A stretch of 64,000 nucleotides of DNA from Paenibacillus soyae. Its GTDB lineage: Bacteria > Bacillota > Bacilli > Paenibacillales > Paenibacillaceae. Shown here one piece after another: positions 1 through 7,540 of the stretch. The notes under the pieces are model-generated. The model saw only the letters and a list, made by a program, of their open reading frames with translations, did no database searches and was not told where the DNA came from. The stretch spans positions 1-64,000 of the forward strand of contig NZ_JANIPJ010000001.1 of the NCBI RefSeq assembly GCF_024623455.1, in the 5' to 3' direction. The stretch's first letter is position 1. Each line of letters opens with the position of its first letter. A program made the position numbers and the translations under genes.

Positions 1-245
1 GTCCTTAGTACGAGAGGACCGGGATGGACGTACCGCTGGTGTACCAGTTGTTCCGCCAGGAGCACCGCTGGGTAGCCAAGTACGGACGGGATAAGCGCTG
101 AAAGCATCTAAGCGTGAAGCCCCCCTCTAGATGAGATTTCCCAATTAGTAAGACCCCTTGAAGACGACGAGGTTGATAGGTTCGGGGTGGAAGCACGGCA
201 ACGTGTGGAGCTGACGAATACTAATCGGTCGAGGGCTTATCCTAA
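1..245 (+). rRNA. 23S ribosomal RNA, 3' end (partial)
   Basis: The window opens inside the 23S gene. The sarcin-ricin loop (AGTACGAGAGGACC) is at about 8-21, and the sequence runs to the usual Firmicute 3' end (GGTCGAGGGCTTATCC) near 242. The 5' part lies outside the window. A hairpin (TTTTCAAGG...CCTTGAAAA, about 283-306) follows. A 5S gene is normally next, but the next gene is tRNA-Asn. Confidence 0.95.
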
Positions 246-318
246 ACAAGCTAAAGATTCAGCTAAAACTTTCGTATCCAGTTTTCAAGGCGCAAGCCTT
301 GAAAAATGCATATTCCAT

Positions 319-394
319 TCCCTGATAGCTCAGTTGGTAGAGCACTCGACTGTTAATCGAGTTGTCACAGGTTCGAGTCCTGTTCGGGGAGCCA
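319..394 (+). tRNA. tRNA-Asn (GTT)
   Basis: Full cloverleaf with acceptor TCCCTGA pairing TCGGGGA, anticodon GTT and encoded CCA. First gene of a 16-tRNA cluster downstream of the 23S gene. Confidence 0.96.
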
Positions 395-397
395 TAC

Positions 398-488
398 AGA
401 GAGGTGTCCGAGTGGTCGAAGGAGCACGATTGGAAATCGTGTATACGTTAATCGCGTATCGAGGGTTCGAATCCCTTCCTCTCTGCCA
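398..488 (+). tRNA. tRNA-Ser (GGA)
   Basis: Class II tRNA (91 nt) with a long variable arm, acceptor AGAGAGG/CCTCTCT, anticodon GGA and encoded CCA. Confidence 0.95.
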
Positions 489-492
489 GTAA

Positions 493-567
493 GGCCCGTT
501 GGTCAAGGGGTTAAGACACCTCCCTTTCACGGAGGTAACAGGGGTTCGAATCCCCTACGGGTCACCA
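493..567 (+). tRNA. tRNA-Glu (TTC)
   Basis: Acceptor GGCCCGT/ACGGGTC, anticodon TTC, encoded CCA, 75 nt. Confidence 0.95.
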
Positions 568-591
568 TTTCCTAATTTAACAAAAAAAGAC

Positions 592-621
592 TTGCAATCA
601 TATAATAGCCTATGTTATGAT
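592..621 (+). promoter_or_regulatory. Internal promoter in the tRNA cluster
   Basis: TTGCAA (592-597) and TATGAT (616-621) are 18 bp apart in the only long spacer (about 70 bp, AT-rich) between tRNA genes here. It would let the last 13 tRNAs be transcribed independently of the rRNA operon. Inferred from the sequence only. Confidence 0.5.
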
Positions 622-636
622 ATGAAAGTCGCTCAT

Positions 637-712
637 GGAGGATTAGCTCAGCTGGGAGAGCATCTGCCTTACAAGCAGAGGGTCGGCGGTTCGATCCCGT
701 CATCCTCCACCA
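637..712 (+). tRNA. tRNA-Val (TAC)
   Basis: Acceptor GGAGGAT/ATCCTCC, anticodon TAC, encoded CCA, 76 nt. Confidence 0.95.
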
Positions 713-729
713 TGATGCATTGCTAATGA

Positions 730-809
<80 letters not shown>

Positions 810-841
810 ACCATCGGAGACATTCCGGGTAGATATAATGT

Positions 842-918
842 GGAGCTGTGGTGTAGAGGCCTAACATGCCTGCCTGTCACGCAGGAGACCGCGGGTTCGA
901 ATCCCGTCAGCTCCGCCA
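842..918 (+). tRNA. tRNA-Asp (GTC)
   Basis: Acceptor GGAGCTG/CAGCTCC, anticodon GTC, encoded CCA, 77 nt. Confidence 0.95.
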
Positions 919-932
919 TTATAACATCATTA

Positions 933-1008
<76 letters not shown>

Positions 1009-1031
1009 TTTAAATCTAGTAGTACTTTTAT

Positions 1032-1107
<76 letters not shown>

Positions 1108-1110
1108 TTT

Positions 1111-1194
1111 GGAGGATTAGCGAAGTGGCCAAACGCGGGAGACTGTAAATCTCTTCCTTCGGGTTCGGTGGTTCGAATCCATCATCCTCCACCA
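1111..1194 (+). tRNA. tRNA-Tyr (GTA)
   Basis: Class II (84 nt) with extended variable arm, acceptor GGAGGAT/ATCCTCC, anticodon GTA, encoded CCA. Confidence 0.95.
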
Positions 1195-1197
1195 TTT

Positions 1198-1271
1198 AGG
1201 GGCATAGTTTAAAGGTAGAACAAAGGTCTCCAAAACCTTTGGTGTGGGTTCAATTCCTGCTGCCCCTGCCA
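1198..1271 (+). tRNA. tRNA-Trp (CCA)
   Basis: Acceptor AGGGGCA/TGCCCCT, anticodon CCA, encoded 3' CCA, 74 nt. Confidence 0.95.
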
Positions 1272-1290
1272 ATTTCATATGGTGTAGCAT

Positions 1291-1367
1291 GGCGGTCGTG
1301 GCGAAGGGGTTAACGCACCGGATTGTGGCTCCGGCATTCGTGGGTTCAAGTCCCATCGATCGCCCCA
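1291..1367 (+). tRNA. tRNA-His (GTG)
   Basis: Anticodon GTG. The extra 5' G that histidine tRNAs carry can pair with the discriminator C just before the encoded CCA. Confidence 0.95.
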
Positions 1368-1395
1368 TTAACACCATAAAACAGAACATAAATGT

Positions 1396-1470
1396 TGGGG
1401 ATTAGCCAAGCGGTAAGGCAACGGACTTTGACTCCGTCATGCCTAGGTTCGAATCCTAGATCCCCAGCCA
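1396..1470 (+). tRNA. tRNA-Gln (TTG)
   Basis: Acceptor TGGGGAT/ATCCCCA, anticodon TTG, encoded CCA, 75 nt. Confidence 0.95.
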
Positions 1471-1476
1471 TTTTTT

Positions 1477-1551
1477 GCGGAAGTGGCTCAGCGGTAGAGC
1501 ATCGCCTTGCCAAGGCGAGGGTCGCGGGTTCGATTCCCGTCTTCCGCTCCA
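1477..1551 (+). tRNA. tRNA-Gly (GCC)
   Basis: Acceptor GCGGAAG/CTTCCGC, anticodon GCC, encoded CCA, 75 nt. Confidence 0.95.
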
Positions 1552-1559
1552 TTATTCAT

Positions 1560-1633
1560 GGCGCCATAGCCAAGCGGTAAGGCAAAGCTCTGCAAAAGCT
1601 TTACCCCCAGTTCGAATCTGGGTGGCGCCTCCA
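1560..1633 (+). tRNA. tRNA-Cys (GCA)
   Basis: Acceptor GGCGCCA/TGGCGCC, anticodon GCA, encoded CCA, 74 nt. Confidence 0.95.
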
Positions 1634-1647
1634 CAAAACCATAGTGT

Positions 1648-1724
1648 GCGGCCTTAGCTCAGCTGGATAGAGCGTTTGACTACGAATCAAAAGGTCAGGA
1701 GTTCGAATCTCTTAGGCCGCGCCA
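1648..1724 (+). tRNA. tRNA-Arg (ACG)
   Basis: Acceptor GCGGCCT/AGGCCGC. Anticodon ACG (wobble A, normally deaminated to inosine). Encoded CCA. Confidence 0.95.
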
Positions 1725-1739
1725 TTTTTAGTTGTAAAT

Positions 1740-1821
1740 GCCGGTGTGGCGGAATGGCAGACGCGCGCGACTCAAAATCGTGAGGGAAACCGTGGAGGTT
1801 CGAGTCCTCTCACCGGCACCA
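1740..1821 (+). tRNA. tRNA-Leu (CAA)
   Basis: Class II (82 nt) with long variable arm, acceptor GCCGGTG/CACCGGC, anticodon CAA, encoded CCA. Last gene of the cluster. Confidence 0.94.
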
Positions 1822-1835
1822 CACATGAATTAGAC

Positions 1836-1875
1836 ACTCTTAAGAGACGATTATCGGATCTTAAGAGTTTTTTTT
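1836..1875 (+). terminator. Rho-independent terminator of the rRNA-tRNA cluster
   Basis: Perfect 10-bp stem ACTCTTAAGA/TCTTAAGAGT followed by eight T residues, 15 bp after tRNA-Leu. Confidence 0.88.
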
Positions 1876-2091
1876 GTTTTACGAAGGTATTAGGGATTAC
1901 CCGTAGAATTGTACTAAAAACAATAATTTAACTCTTGTGATAACGATATCGCTAATGAATCGGTTGATAAGTTGATCCGCTGACGTCTGCGTACATGACT
2001 GCATCATTACCCGATACATGTTAGATATACACAATGATCGTTAGGTGTTCTTCCTTCTCCCTCGTACATATGCAGATGAAGACTGGGGGAT

Positions 2092-2449
2092 ATGTACAAG
2101 CATAAGCTTGATTTCACTCATGCGTTATCCCATGAGGTTTGAACCTACGTTAAACAGAACATGGATGAGGAATTTTTACCTGAAGCTACAAACCATATCT
2201 CGGATTATGTGGATGTCATCGATATGAAATGGCTCATAGCATGAATACGGAGCAGATGCTAAGCACGGATTCGCCCTGGAGAAACGATTGTATCGATTAC
2301 AACAACTGCTGGATGAAGTTTTGACCATGATCCATGATGAAGACAAAAGCAAGCATACAAGGCATTTCTTGCAGCCATTAGAAATGAAATATCGAACGGA
2401 TATTGTATATGGGAGCATGATTGGATTCAAACTAATCGTAAAGAATTGA
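2092..2449 (+). pseudogene. Decayed ORF of unknown family
   Basis: No intact ORF covers 1890-2560, but a coding-like reading can be stitched together. From ATG 2092 the frame reads MYKHKLDFTHALSHEV, hits TGA at 2140-2142, then continues in frame (TYVKQNMDEEFLPEATNHI...) to a TGA near 2242. A second frame takes over at about 2240 (EYGADAKHGFALEKRLYRL...) and ends at TGA 2447-2449. That gives about 110 residues with at least one nonsense codon and one frameshift. The predicted peptide is charged and mostly helical. I do not recognise the family. The rest of 1890-2560 shows nothing I can support. Confidence 0.4.
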
Positions 2450-2587
2450 ATCGGCGTTGATTACGATGATTTCCCATTGTCGGTAGATGATGAGTCAAGG
2501 AGTCGGAGTATTTATGGTTAAAAGTTTAATTGATCATTACGAGGGCCAGAATACACCGTACAATACACAGTGAAGCGGGGAACGAAA

Positions 2588-2626
2588 GAAAGCGCCGAGG
2601 AGAGCAGTAGCTCCCTCGGCGCTTTC
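2588..2626 (-). terminator. Terminator of the NlpC/P60 gene
   Basis: 13-bp stem GAAAGCGCCGAGG/CCTCGGCGCTTTC. On the minus strand it is followed by a T-rich run, 20 bp beyond the NlpC/P60 stop codon. Confidence 0.8.
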
Positions 2627-2647
2627 AAATCTTACTATTGCTTTACA

Positions 2648-3226
2648 TTACAATACGCTGCCGCCGAAGATCATGCGGTATTCCCATTGCGTGCCTTTGA
2701 CAGAGTCTACACGAACACCTCCGCTTGCCTTCGAGTAGGTATGCAGAATTTTACCGTTACCCAAATACAAGCCTACATGCGTAACCTTTTGTTTGGACTT
2801 TGTAATATTCGCGTAGCTCGAAGCTTTGGAGCCTTTGTACGACATAAAGAATACGAGGTCGCCGCGCTTTAGGCTTGACCAGCTTGTTTTCACCGTCGAG
2901 CCTTTATATTTCTTCACCCATGCCGCCTGTGTTGCGGACGATCCAGGGATTGTGACACCGGCAGCTTGCTTGTAGATATGCTTGACGAAGTCCGAGCAAT
3001 CGAATGTTGTTGTTGTGCTGCGGTTCGAACCGAATTCGTAAGGCTTGCCCATATATTTACCGCCAAGTTTAATGGTTGCTTCAATCTTGGCAGACTTCGA
3101 TGTTGTTGTTGCCGCATATGCATGTCCACTCTGTCCATCTATATGAAAAGGAACAAGTCCTGTCGTTAACAATGCTGTAGTCACGATACCAGCCACGATG
3201 GTTTTTTTGAAAATGTTTTGTTTCAT
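2648..3226 (-). CDS. Secreted NlpC/P60 family cell-wall endopeptidase
   Basis: 192 residues. A signal peptide (residues 1-39, hydrophobic core, cleavage after AYA) is followed by a single NlpC/P60 domain (about 45-190). The catalytic cysteine is Cys77 in FDCSDF, the histidine is His150 in VTHVGLYLG, and His162 is the likely third residue. Family members cut gamma-D-Glu-diaminopimelate bonds in peptidoglycan peptides. No LysM or SH3 wall-binding domain is present, so it is a minimal exported hydrolase. The ATG has a strong AGGAGGTG site about 9 nt upstream. It is transcribed alone, divergent from the envelope-stress operon, and its leader contains a candidate attenuator (3295-3381). Confidence 0.88.
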   Translation of the reverse strand: MKQNIFKKTIVAGIVTTALLTTGLVPFHIDGQSGHAYAATTTSKSAKIEATIKLGGKYMGKPYEFGSNRSTTTTFDCSDFVKHIYKQAAGVTIPGSSATQAAWVKKYKGSTVKTSWSSLKRGDLVFFMSYKGSKASSYANITKSKQKVTHVGLYLGNGKILHTYSKASGGVRVDSVKGTQWEYRMIFGGSVL

Positions 3227-3294
3227 GTTGTATATGCACCTCCTGGTTGATAGCTATACCTTAACATGGGCTATTGGCCGATTGAACCCACAAA

Positions 3295-3381
3295 AACTGG
3301 ACTTTTACCCAAAACCGCTTCTGCGGTCGGAGTAGGCGCTCGACCAAAGTCCAGTTCAAAAACCGCCGAAAGTCCGTTTTA
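3295..3381 (-). promoter_or_regulatory. Structured leader / candidate attenuator of the NlpC/P60 gene
   Basis: On the minus strand an 11-bp stem (AACTGGACTTT, 3356-3346, with AAAGTCCAGTT, 3305-3295) encloses a small ACCGC/GCGGT hairpin and is followed by TTTTTG, like a terminator. A second GGACTTT copy upstream (about 3375-3369) could pair with the same 3' strand, giving alternative folds. It lies 70-155 nt before the ATG. I do not see the conserved core of the ydaO (c-di-AMP) riboswitch, which often controls NlpC/P60 genes. Confidence 0.4.
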
Positions 3382-3482
3382 ACAAGGGTTTGAACGATCT
3401 ATACTAAGTACATAAGCAAGAGCCGTTACACATAGCTCAATGTACAAAATGAGCATTTTCTAATAGAAGAGAGGAGTGAGAA

Positions 3483-3782
3483 GTGGACATGAATGGAAAA
3501 ACGGCGTTAGGCGTCCTGCTAATCGTCATAGGCGGGCTGGCGGTACTGAACATTTTTAACATTAACTTGGGTTGGATCTTCGGATTGTTGTTCCCGTTAA
3601 TCTTGATCGGCTTCGGGGTGCTGGGGTGGAAAAACGATAAGAAGATTATCGGTGGTATCCTGATCGCGATTGGTGCTATAGCATTACTCGGCAAGCTTGG
3701 CGGCATCTTCACGCTGCTGCTCGCGGTCGGCCTGATCGTGTTCGGCGTACAGATGTTCAAGAAGGGCAAAAGCACCTACTAA
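3483..3782 (+). CDS. Small LiaF-like membrane protein, first gene of the stress operon
   Basis: 99 residues with about four hydrophobic segments (roughly 8-23, 29-47, 55-68, 72-92) separated by short loops, ending in a basic GKSTY tail. It resembles the N-terminal membrane part found in LiaF/LiaI proteins, which hold the LiaSR sensor system off or recruit PspA-type proteins to the membrane. The soluble C-terminal LiaF domain is absent. GTG at 3483 is chosen because GAGGAG lies 6 nt upstream; ATG 3489 is an alternative. It starts a run of six same-strand genes ending in a LiaSR pair, so a role in envelope stress is inferred. Confidence 0.65.
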   Translation: MDMNGKTALGVLLIVIGGLAVLNIFNINLGWIFGLLFPLILIGFGVLGWKNDKKIIGGILIAIGAIALLGKLGGIFTLLLAVGLIVFGVQMFKKGKSTY

Positions 3783-3828
3783 ACGGTTTGAAGATGCGAA
3801 GAGAGAATATGGTTGGGAGGATATATAG

Positions 3829-4509
3829 ATGAGCATTGCAAGACGGATCCGCGACATTACGGTCGCAACGTTGAATGAAAGGCTTGAGAAAGCCGAAGAT
3901 CCCGTACGCATGATCGACCAGTTTCTATGGACGACGAGGGAAGAGATTATTCAAGCGGAGAAGCTTCATCAGCAATATGCGGCCCATAGCAATCATTTGA
4001 GAGCGCAATGGCTGCAAGCGGAAGCTCAGAAGGAACGGCGTGAGCAGCAAGCCATGACGGCGCTGAAAGCCGGCGAAGAAAACATGGCGCGCATTGCTCT
4101 TCACGAGAAAGCAAGCTGCGAGGAGCGTTCAGCTCAATATCGCGAATTGTACGAGCAAAGCAAACAGAACACCTTGGACTTGGAAGAGCAGCTTCGCGAG
4201 ATGAGAAGCGAATACCAAACGGTATACGATAAACGCGAATATTATGCGGCCCGTATGGAGTCGATCAGACTTCAGCAGCGCCTGAACAACCGATTCCAAG
4301 GCGGCGTTAACGGTCCTCAGCCTGGCTCGATGTTCCGCCGAATGGAAGATCAAATCAATGACCTGGAGCAGGAAGCAAGAAGCCTGCGCGATGTTCGCAG
4401 AATGGGTAGAGAGTTCGGCGACAATGTGGGCCATACAGTGAAATCCGTAATCGAGCGCGAGCTCGAAGATCTAAAACGTAAGCTGCAGAAGGAGGGCTGG
4501 TCGTCTTGA
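3829..4509 (+). CDS. PspA/IM30 family protein (first copy)
   Basis: 226 residues, almost entirely helical, with the amphipathic N-terminal helix of PspA (MSIARRIRDITVATLNERLE, then EDPVRMIDQFL) followed by long charged coiled coils up to about 190. PspA/LiaH/IM30 proteins oligomerise into ESCRT-III-like rods that protect damaged membranes. The final residues overlap the next gene (pspC-like) by 4 nt, showing translational coupling. The copy at 4975 has the same architecture but diverges in the C-terminal third. An SD (GGAGG) lies just before the ATG. Confidence 0.85.
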   Translation: MSIARRIRDITVATLNERLEKAEDPVRMIDQFLWTTREEIIQAEKLHQQYAAHSNHLRAQWLQAEAQKERREQQAMTALKAGEENMARIALHEKASCEERSAQYRELYEQSKQNTLDLEEQLREMRSEYQTVYDKREYYAARMESIRLQQRLNNRFQGGVNGPQPGSMFRRMEDQINDLEQEARSLRDVRRMGREFGDNVGHTVKSVIERELEDLKRKLQKEGWSS

Positions 4510-4970
4510 GAAAACTATATCGCTCTAGACGGGACAAAAAAATACTCGGCCTATGCGGCGGTTTAAGCGAAATGCTGAACGTCGACGCGACGCTGCTTCG
4601 TATTCTGCTCATCGTCATTACCGTTCTATCGAGCGGCATGGTTATCTTCATCTATATCATCGCCGGTTTGGTCGTGCCGAAGGAGCCGCCGGTATACGGC
4701 GCGTTCGGACCTTATGGATATGGCAACGGACCAGGGAACGGTTTCGGTAATGGATACAGCGGCGGATACGGACAACAAGGCGGATTTAATCAAGGTCCGT
4801 TCCAGGCCTACCCGAATAAACCACAGGAGAATTGGGATCCAGGCTTTGCTAAGGATCCGGCGGCAGGATCGCAGTTCGACAGCATGATGGACGACTTGGA
4901 GAAAAAAGCGCTTAGACGCGAAATCGAAGAATTGAAAGCCAAACTTGCGAAACAGGAGAAGGGAGAATAA
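4506..4970 (+). CDS. PspC domain protein
   Basis: 154 residues. The PspC domain is at about 1-60: basic start ([20 protein letters not shown]), then a membrane helix at about 30-55 ([19 protein letters not shown]) ending in VVPKEP. A Gly/Tyr/Asn-rich linker (about 65-115) and a charged C-terminal helix (about 128-152) follow. PspC proteins act at the membrane with PspA in phage-shock responses. The TTG start at 4506 overlaps the upstream TGA and has AAGGAGG about 9 nt before it. Sitting between two pspA genes suggests it links PspA-type scaffolds to the membrane (inference). Confidence 0.85.
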   Translation: MRKLYRSRRDKKILGLCGGLSEMLNVDATLLRILLIVITVLSSGMVIFIYIIAGLVVPKEPPVYGAFGPYGYGNGPGNGFGNGYSGGYGQQGGFNQGPFQAYPNKPQENWDPGFAKDPAAGSQFDSMMDDLEKKALRREIEELKAKLAKQEKGE

Positions 4971-4974
4971 TATT

Positions 4975-5679
4975 ATGGGAATCTTCAAAAGAATGAAAGA
5001 TATGACGAAAGCATCTGTTAACGAGGTACTCGACAAAATGGAAGATCCGGTCGTGATGTTGAACCAATACCTTCGCGACATGGAATCCGAAATCCACCAA
5101 GCGGAAGTAACGGTAGCGAAGCAAATGGCAAACGAGCGCCGCATGAAGCAGCGTTTGGACGACTCCGTACGCAATGCGGCTGACCGTGAATCAAAGGCGG
5201 AAGCGGCGCTGCGCGCTGGTCAAGAAGAGCTGACTCGCAAGCTGCTGGAGGAGAAGGTATATTTCGACCAGAAGGTTGTTGAATACACGGATCTTCATGC
5301 GCAAGCAAAAGCGCAGGCTGACGAGCTGATGCAGCAGCTGCACGGCATGAAGGAAGAGTTCTACCAGCTTCGCAACAAGCGCAACGAACTGGCATCCCGC
5401 GCTCAAGTAGCGAAAGCGCAAAAACAAATGGCGCAGCTGAGCGCGAACCACACGATCGACAGCGGAACGGCTTCCCGCGGCTTCTACCGCATGGAAGAGA
5501 AAATTATGCAGTTGGAAGCGGAAGCGCAAGTCGCTCGCGGTCCGTACTCGTACAGCACAGGCGGCACAACGCCGATTAGCGCCTCCGATATCGAGAAGCG
5601 CATGAAAGTGGATGAGCAGCTGGAAGCTCTGAAGAACAAGCTGAACGGTACGGCATCCAGCACAGCCGACAAGGAATAA
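4975..5679 (+). CDS. PspA/IM30 family protein (second copy)
   Basis: 234 residues counted from ATG 4975 (GAAGGGAG upstream). An in-frame ATG at 4945 lies inside the pspC-like gene and is not used here. The protein has the PspA amphipathic start ([20 protein letters not shown], then [15 protein letters not shown]) and long coiled coils. It is closer to the classical LiaH/PspA pattern than the 3829 copy. The C-terminal part carries a Ser/Thr/Gly-rich stretch ([14 protein letters not shown]) before the last helix. It is the last of four structural genes before a terminator; the kinase and regulator genes follow. Confidence 0.87.
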   Translation: MGIFKRMKDMTKASVNEVLDKMEDPVVMLNQYLRDMESEIHQAEVTVAKQMANERRMKQRLDDSVRNAADRESKAEAALRAGQEELTRKLLEEKVYFDQKVVEYTDLHAQAKAQADELMQQLHGMKEEFYQLRNKRNELASRAQVAKAQKQMAQLSANHTIDSGTASRGFYRMEEKIMQLEAEAQVARGPYSYSTGGTTPISASDIEKRMKVDEQLEALKNKLNGTASSTADKE

Positions 5680-5699
5680 CCTAGACGAGCGTATGGAGG

Positions 5700-5740
5700 C
5701 AGCGGACCGATTATCGGTCTGCTCTTTCATGCGTTTGGCT
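5700..5740 (+). terminator. Terminator between the pspA genes and liaS-like gene
   Basis: Stem AGCGGACCGA/TCGGTCTGCT (one G-T pair) followed by a T-rich tract, 20 bp after the pspA stop. Read-through may still feed the kinase gene. Confidence 0.6.
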
Positions 5741-5823
5741 TTTTTATAAGAAATGAAAGAACAATTCTGCTTATGTATAAGAGGATCAGGTCATAAGCAG
5801 CTACATAAGGGAGCTGTAGGCGG

Positions 5824-6846
5824 ATGCAAGCGGAGCAAGACAAGAAAGGCGCAGAGCAGGCCAAAGCGGAGCAAGCCAAGGCAGCGCGCCGTCGTCATAT
5901 TATCGAAACGTTCCTGTGGCTGCTAATTATCGTTTGTTTGGTTGTCATTCTGCTGCAGGGACTTGATGTCATCGAGCTGTTCCTGCTGCAAGGGAAATGG
6001 GCGGTCATCGGACTCGGCTTTGTCGGAGCAAGCTTGGCGGCGGCTGCGGTGAACGGCTACCTGCAAAACTCCAAGCTCAAGGAAGCAATCAGGAAGCTAA
6101 GCGAACAGCAGCAGCGCAAACGGAATTATCCCGTAACGATTGGCCACGACGATCCGGGCGCGGACGGCGAGGATGAGCATCGCCAGGACGATCCGGGCTG
6201 GACGGAGAAGGTAAGGTTCACGGCCGTTATAGAGGAAAGACAGCGATTGGCCCGCGAGCTGCACGATGCGGTCAGCCAGCAGTTGTTCGCGATATCGATG
6301 ACCGCTACGGCCGTCAGCCGGACGATCGAACGAGATTGGGAGAGGGCTAAGCGCCAAGTGCAGCTGATCGAAGAGATGGCGGCCGTCGCCCAGTCGGAGA
6401 TGAGGGCGCTGCTGCTTCATTTGCGGCCGGTGCATTTGGAAGGGAAAAGCCTGGGGCAGGCACTCTCCGCGCTTGTAGAAGAGCTCAAGCAGAAAGTGCC
6501 CATGGAGATCGTGCTTGAGGTCGACGAATCGATCGTGCTGCTGCCGAAGGCCGAGGATCATTTGTTCCGGATCGCCCAAGAAGCGCTCTCCAACACGCTT
6601 AGGCATTCGAAGGCCGACAGCATGCGGATACGCCTGATGCGGCTGGATAACAAGGTTCATATGACGTTGCAAGACAGCGGGATCGGTTTTGATCTGGAGG
6701 CGAAGAAGCAGACCTCGTACGGCTTGCTCACGATGGAGGAGCGGGTGAATGAGCTGGGAGGAGCGCTGCAGATGATTTCGCAGCCGGGAGAAGGGACAAC
6801 GATTCATCTCTGGGTGCCGATGGAGGGGCATTCCGTGAACGTTTAA
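5824..6846 (+). CDS. LiaS/VraS-like sensor histidine kinase
   Basis: 340 residues. It has an Ala/Lys-rich cytoplasmic start, two membrane helices (about 29-45 and 60-78) with almost no external loop, and a charged linker. A HisKA_3 dimerisation domain follows, with His147 in RELHDAVSQQLF as the phosphorylation site. The HATPase domain has an N-box near HLFRIAQEALSNTLRH and G-boxes DSGIGFD and GEGTTIHLW. The lack of an extracellular sensor domain is typical of intramembrane-sensing kinases for cell-wall antibiotic stress. The ATG has AAGGGAG upstream. The next gene is its response regulator, and the PspA genes upstream are the expected targets. Confidence 0.87.
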   Translation: MQAEQDKKGAEQAKAEQAKAARRRHIIETFLWLLIIVCLVVILLQGLDVIELFLLQGKWAVIGLGFVGASLAAAAVNGYLQNSKLKEAIRKLSEQQQRKRNYPVTIGHDDPGADGEDEHRQDDPGWTEKVRFTAVIEERQRLARELHDAVSQQLFAISMTATAVSRTIERDWERAKRQVQLIEEMAAVAQSEMRALLLHLRPVHLEGKSLGQALSALVEELKQKVPMEIVLEVDESIVLLPKAEDHLFRIAQEALSNTLRHSKADSMRIRLMRLDNKVHMTLQDSGIGFDLEAKKQTSYGLLTMEERVNELGGALQMISQPGEGTTIHLWVPMEGHSVNV

Positions 6847-6888
6847 TTGAAAAGCCATTATACGAATACAGGAAAGTAGGCGTTAATC

Positions 6889-7539
6889 TTGGAGGAACCG
6901 ATTAAGGTACTATTAGTCGACGATCATGAAATGGTCAGAATAGGTCTGGCTGCCGTGCTCGATACGGAGGAAGGCATCGAAGTGGTAGGAGAGGCCAGCA
7001 ACGGCATGGACGGCATCCGGTTGGCGCAGTCCTACAAACCGGACGTGGTGCTGATGGATCTTGTTATGGATGGGATGGACGGCGTCGAGACGACCGCCAA
7101 GCTGCTTGAGACCCATCCGGACTGCAAGGTCATCGTGCTCACAAGCTTCATCGACGACAGCAAGATATATCCCGTCATTGAAGCCGGGGCATTCAGTTAT
7201 TTGCTCAAGACGTCGAGGGCGAGCGAAATCGCCGAGGCGATCCGCGCGGCGTCGCGCGGTCAATCCGTGCTGGAATCGCAGGTCGCGGCCAAAATGATGA
7301 ACCGGTTCCGCGCGCCGAAGCAGCAGGAGCAAGCAAGACTCCACGACGATCTGACCGAGAGGGAGATGGATGTCCTGATTCGGGTGGCGCAAGGCAAGTC
7401 CAATCAGGAAATCGCCGACGAGTTGTTTATCGGGGTGAAGACGGTGAAGTTCCATGTCACCAACATCTTTAACAAGCTTCACGTGGAGGACCGGACGCAG
7501 GCGGCCATCTACGCGCATCGTCAGGGACTGGCCGAATAG
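6889..7539 (+). CDS. LiaR/VraR-like response regulator
   Basis: 216 residues of the NarL/LuxR type. The receiver domain (1-120) has the acidic pair DD11-12, phosphoacceptor Asp57 (VVLMDLVM) and the conserved lysine in YLLKTS. The C-terminal GerE helix-turn-helix is at about 150-212 (LTEREMDVLIRVAQGKSNQEIA). The start is TTG at 6889, followed directly by GAG GAA CCG; the likely ribosome site (GGAAAGTAGG) is about 9 nt upstream. It partners the kinase 42 bp upstream. Its stop codon is one base from the stop of the convergent mobB gene. Confidence 0.88.
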   Translation: MEEPIKVLLVDDHEMVRIGLAAVLDTEEGIEVVGEASNGMDGIRLAQSYKPDVVLMDLVMDGMDGVETTAKLLETHPDCKVIVLTSFIDDSKIYPVIEAGAFSYLLKTSRASEIAEAIRAASRGQSVLESQVAAKMMNRFRAPKQQEQARLHDDLTEREMDVLIRVAQGKSNQEIADELFIGVKTVKFHVTNIFNKLHVEDRTQAAIYAHRQGLAE

Positions 7540-7540
7540 G

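Noticed and set aside
3227-3480. A ydaO-type (cyclic di-AMP) riboswitch before the NlpC gene
   Set aside because: The conserved core is not recognisable; only a terminator-like stem with alternative pairing is visible.
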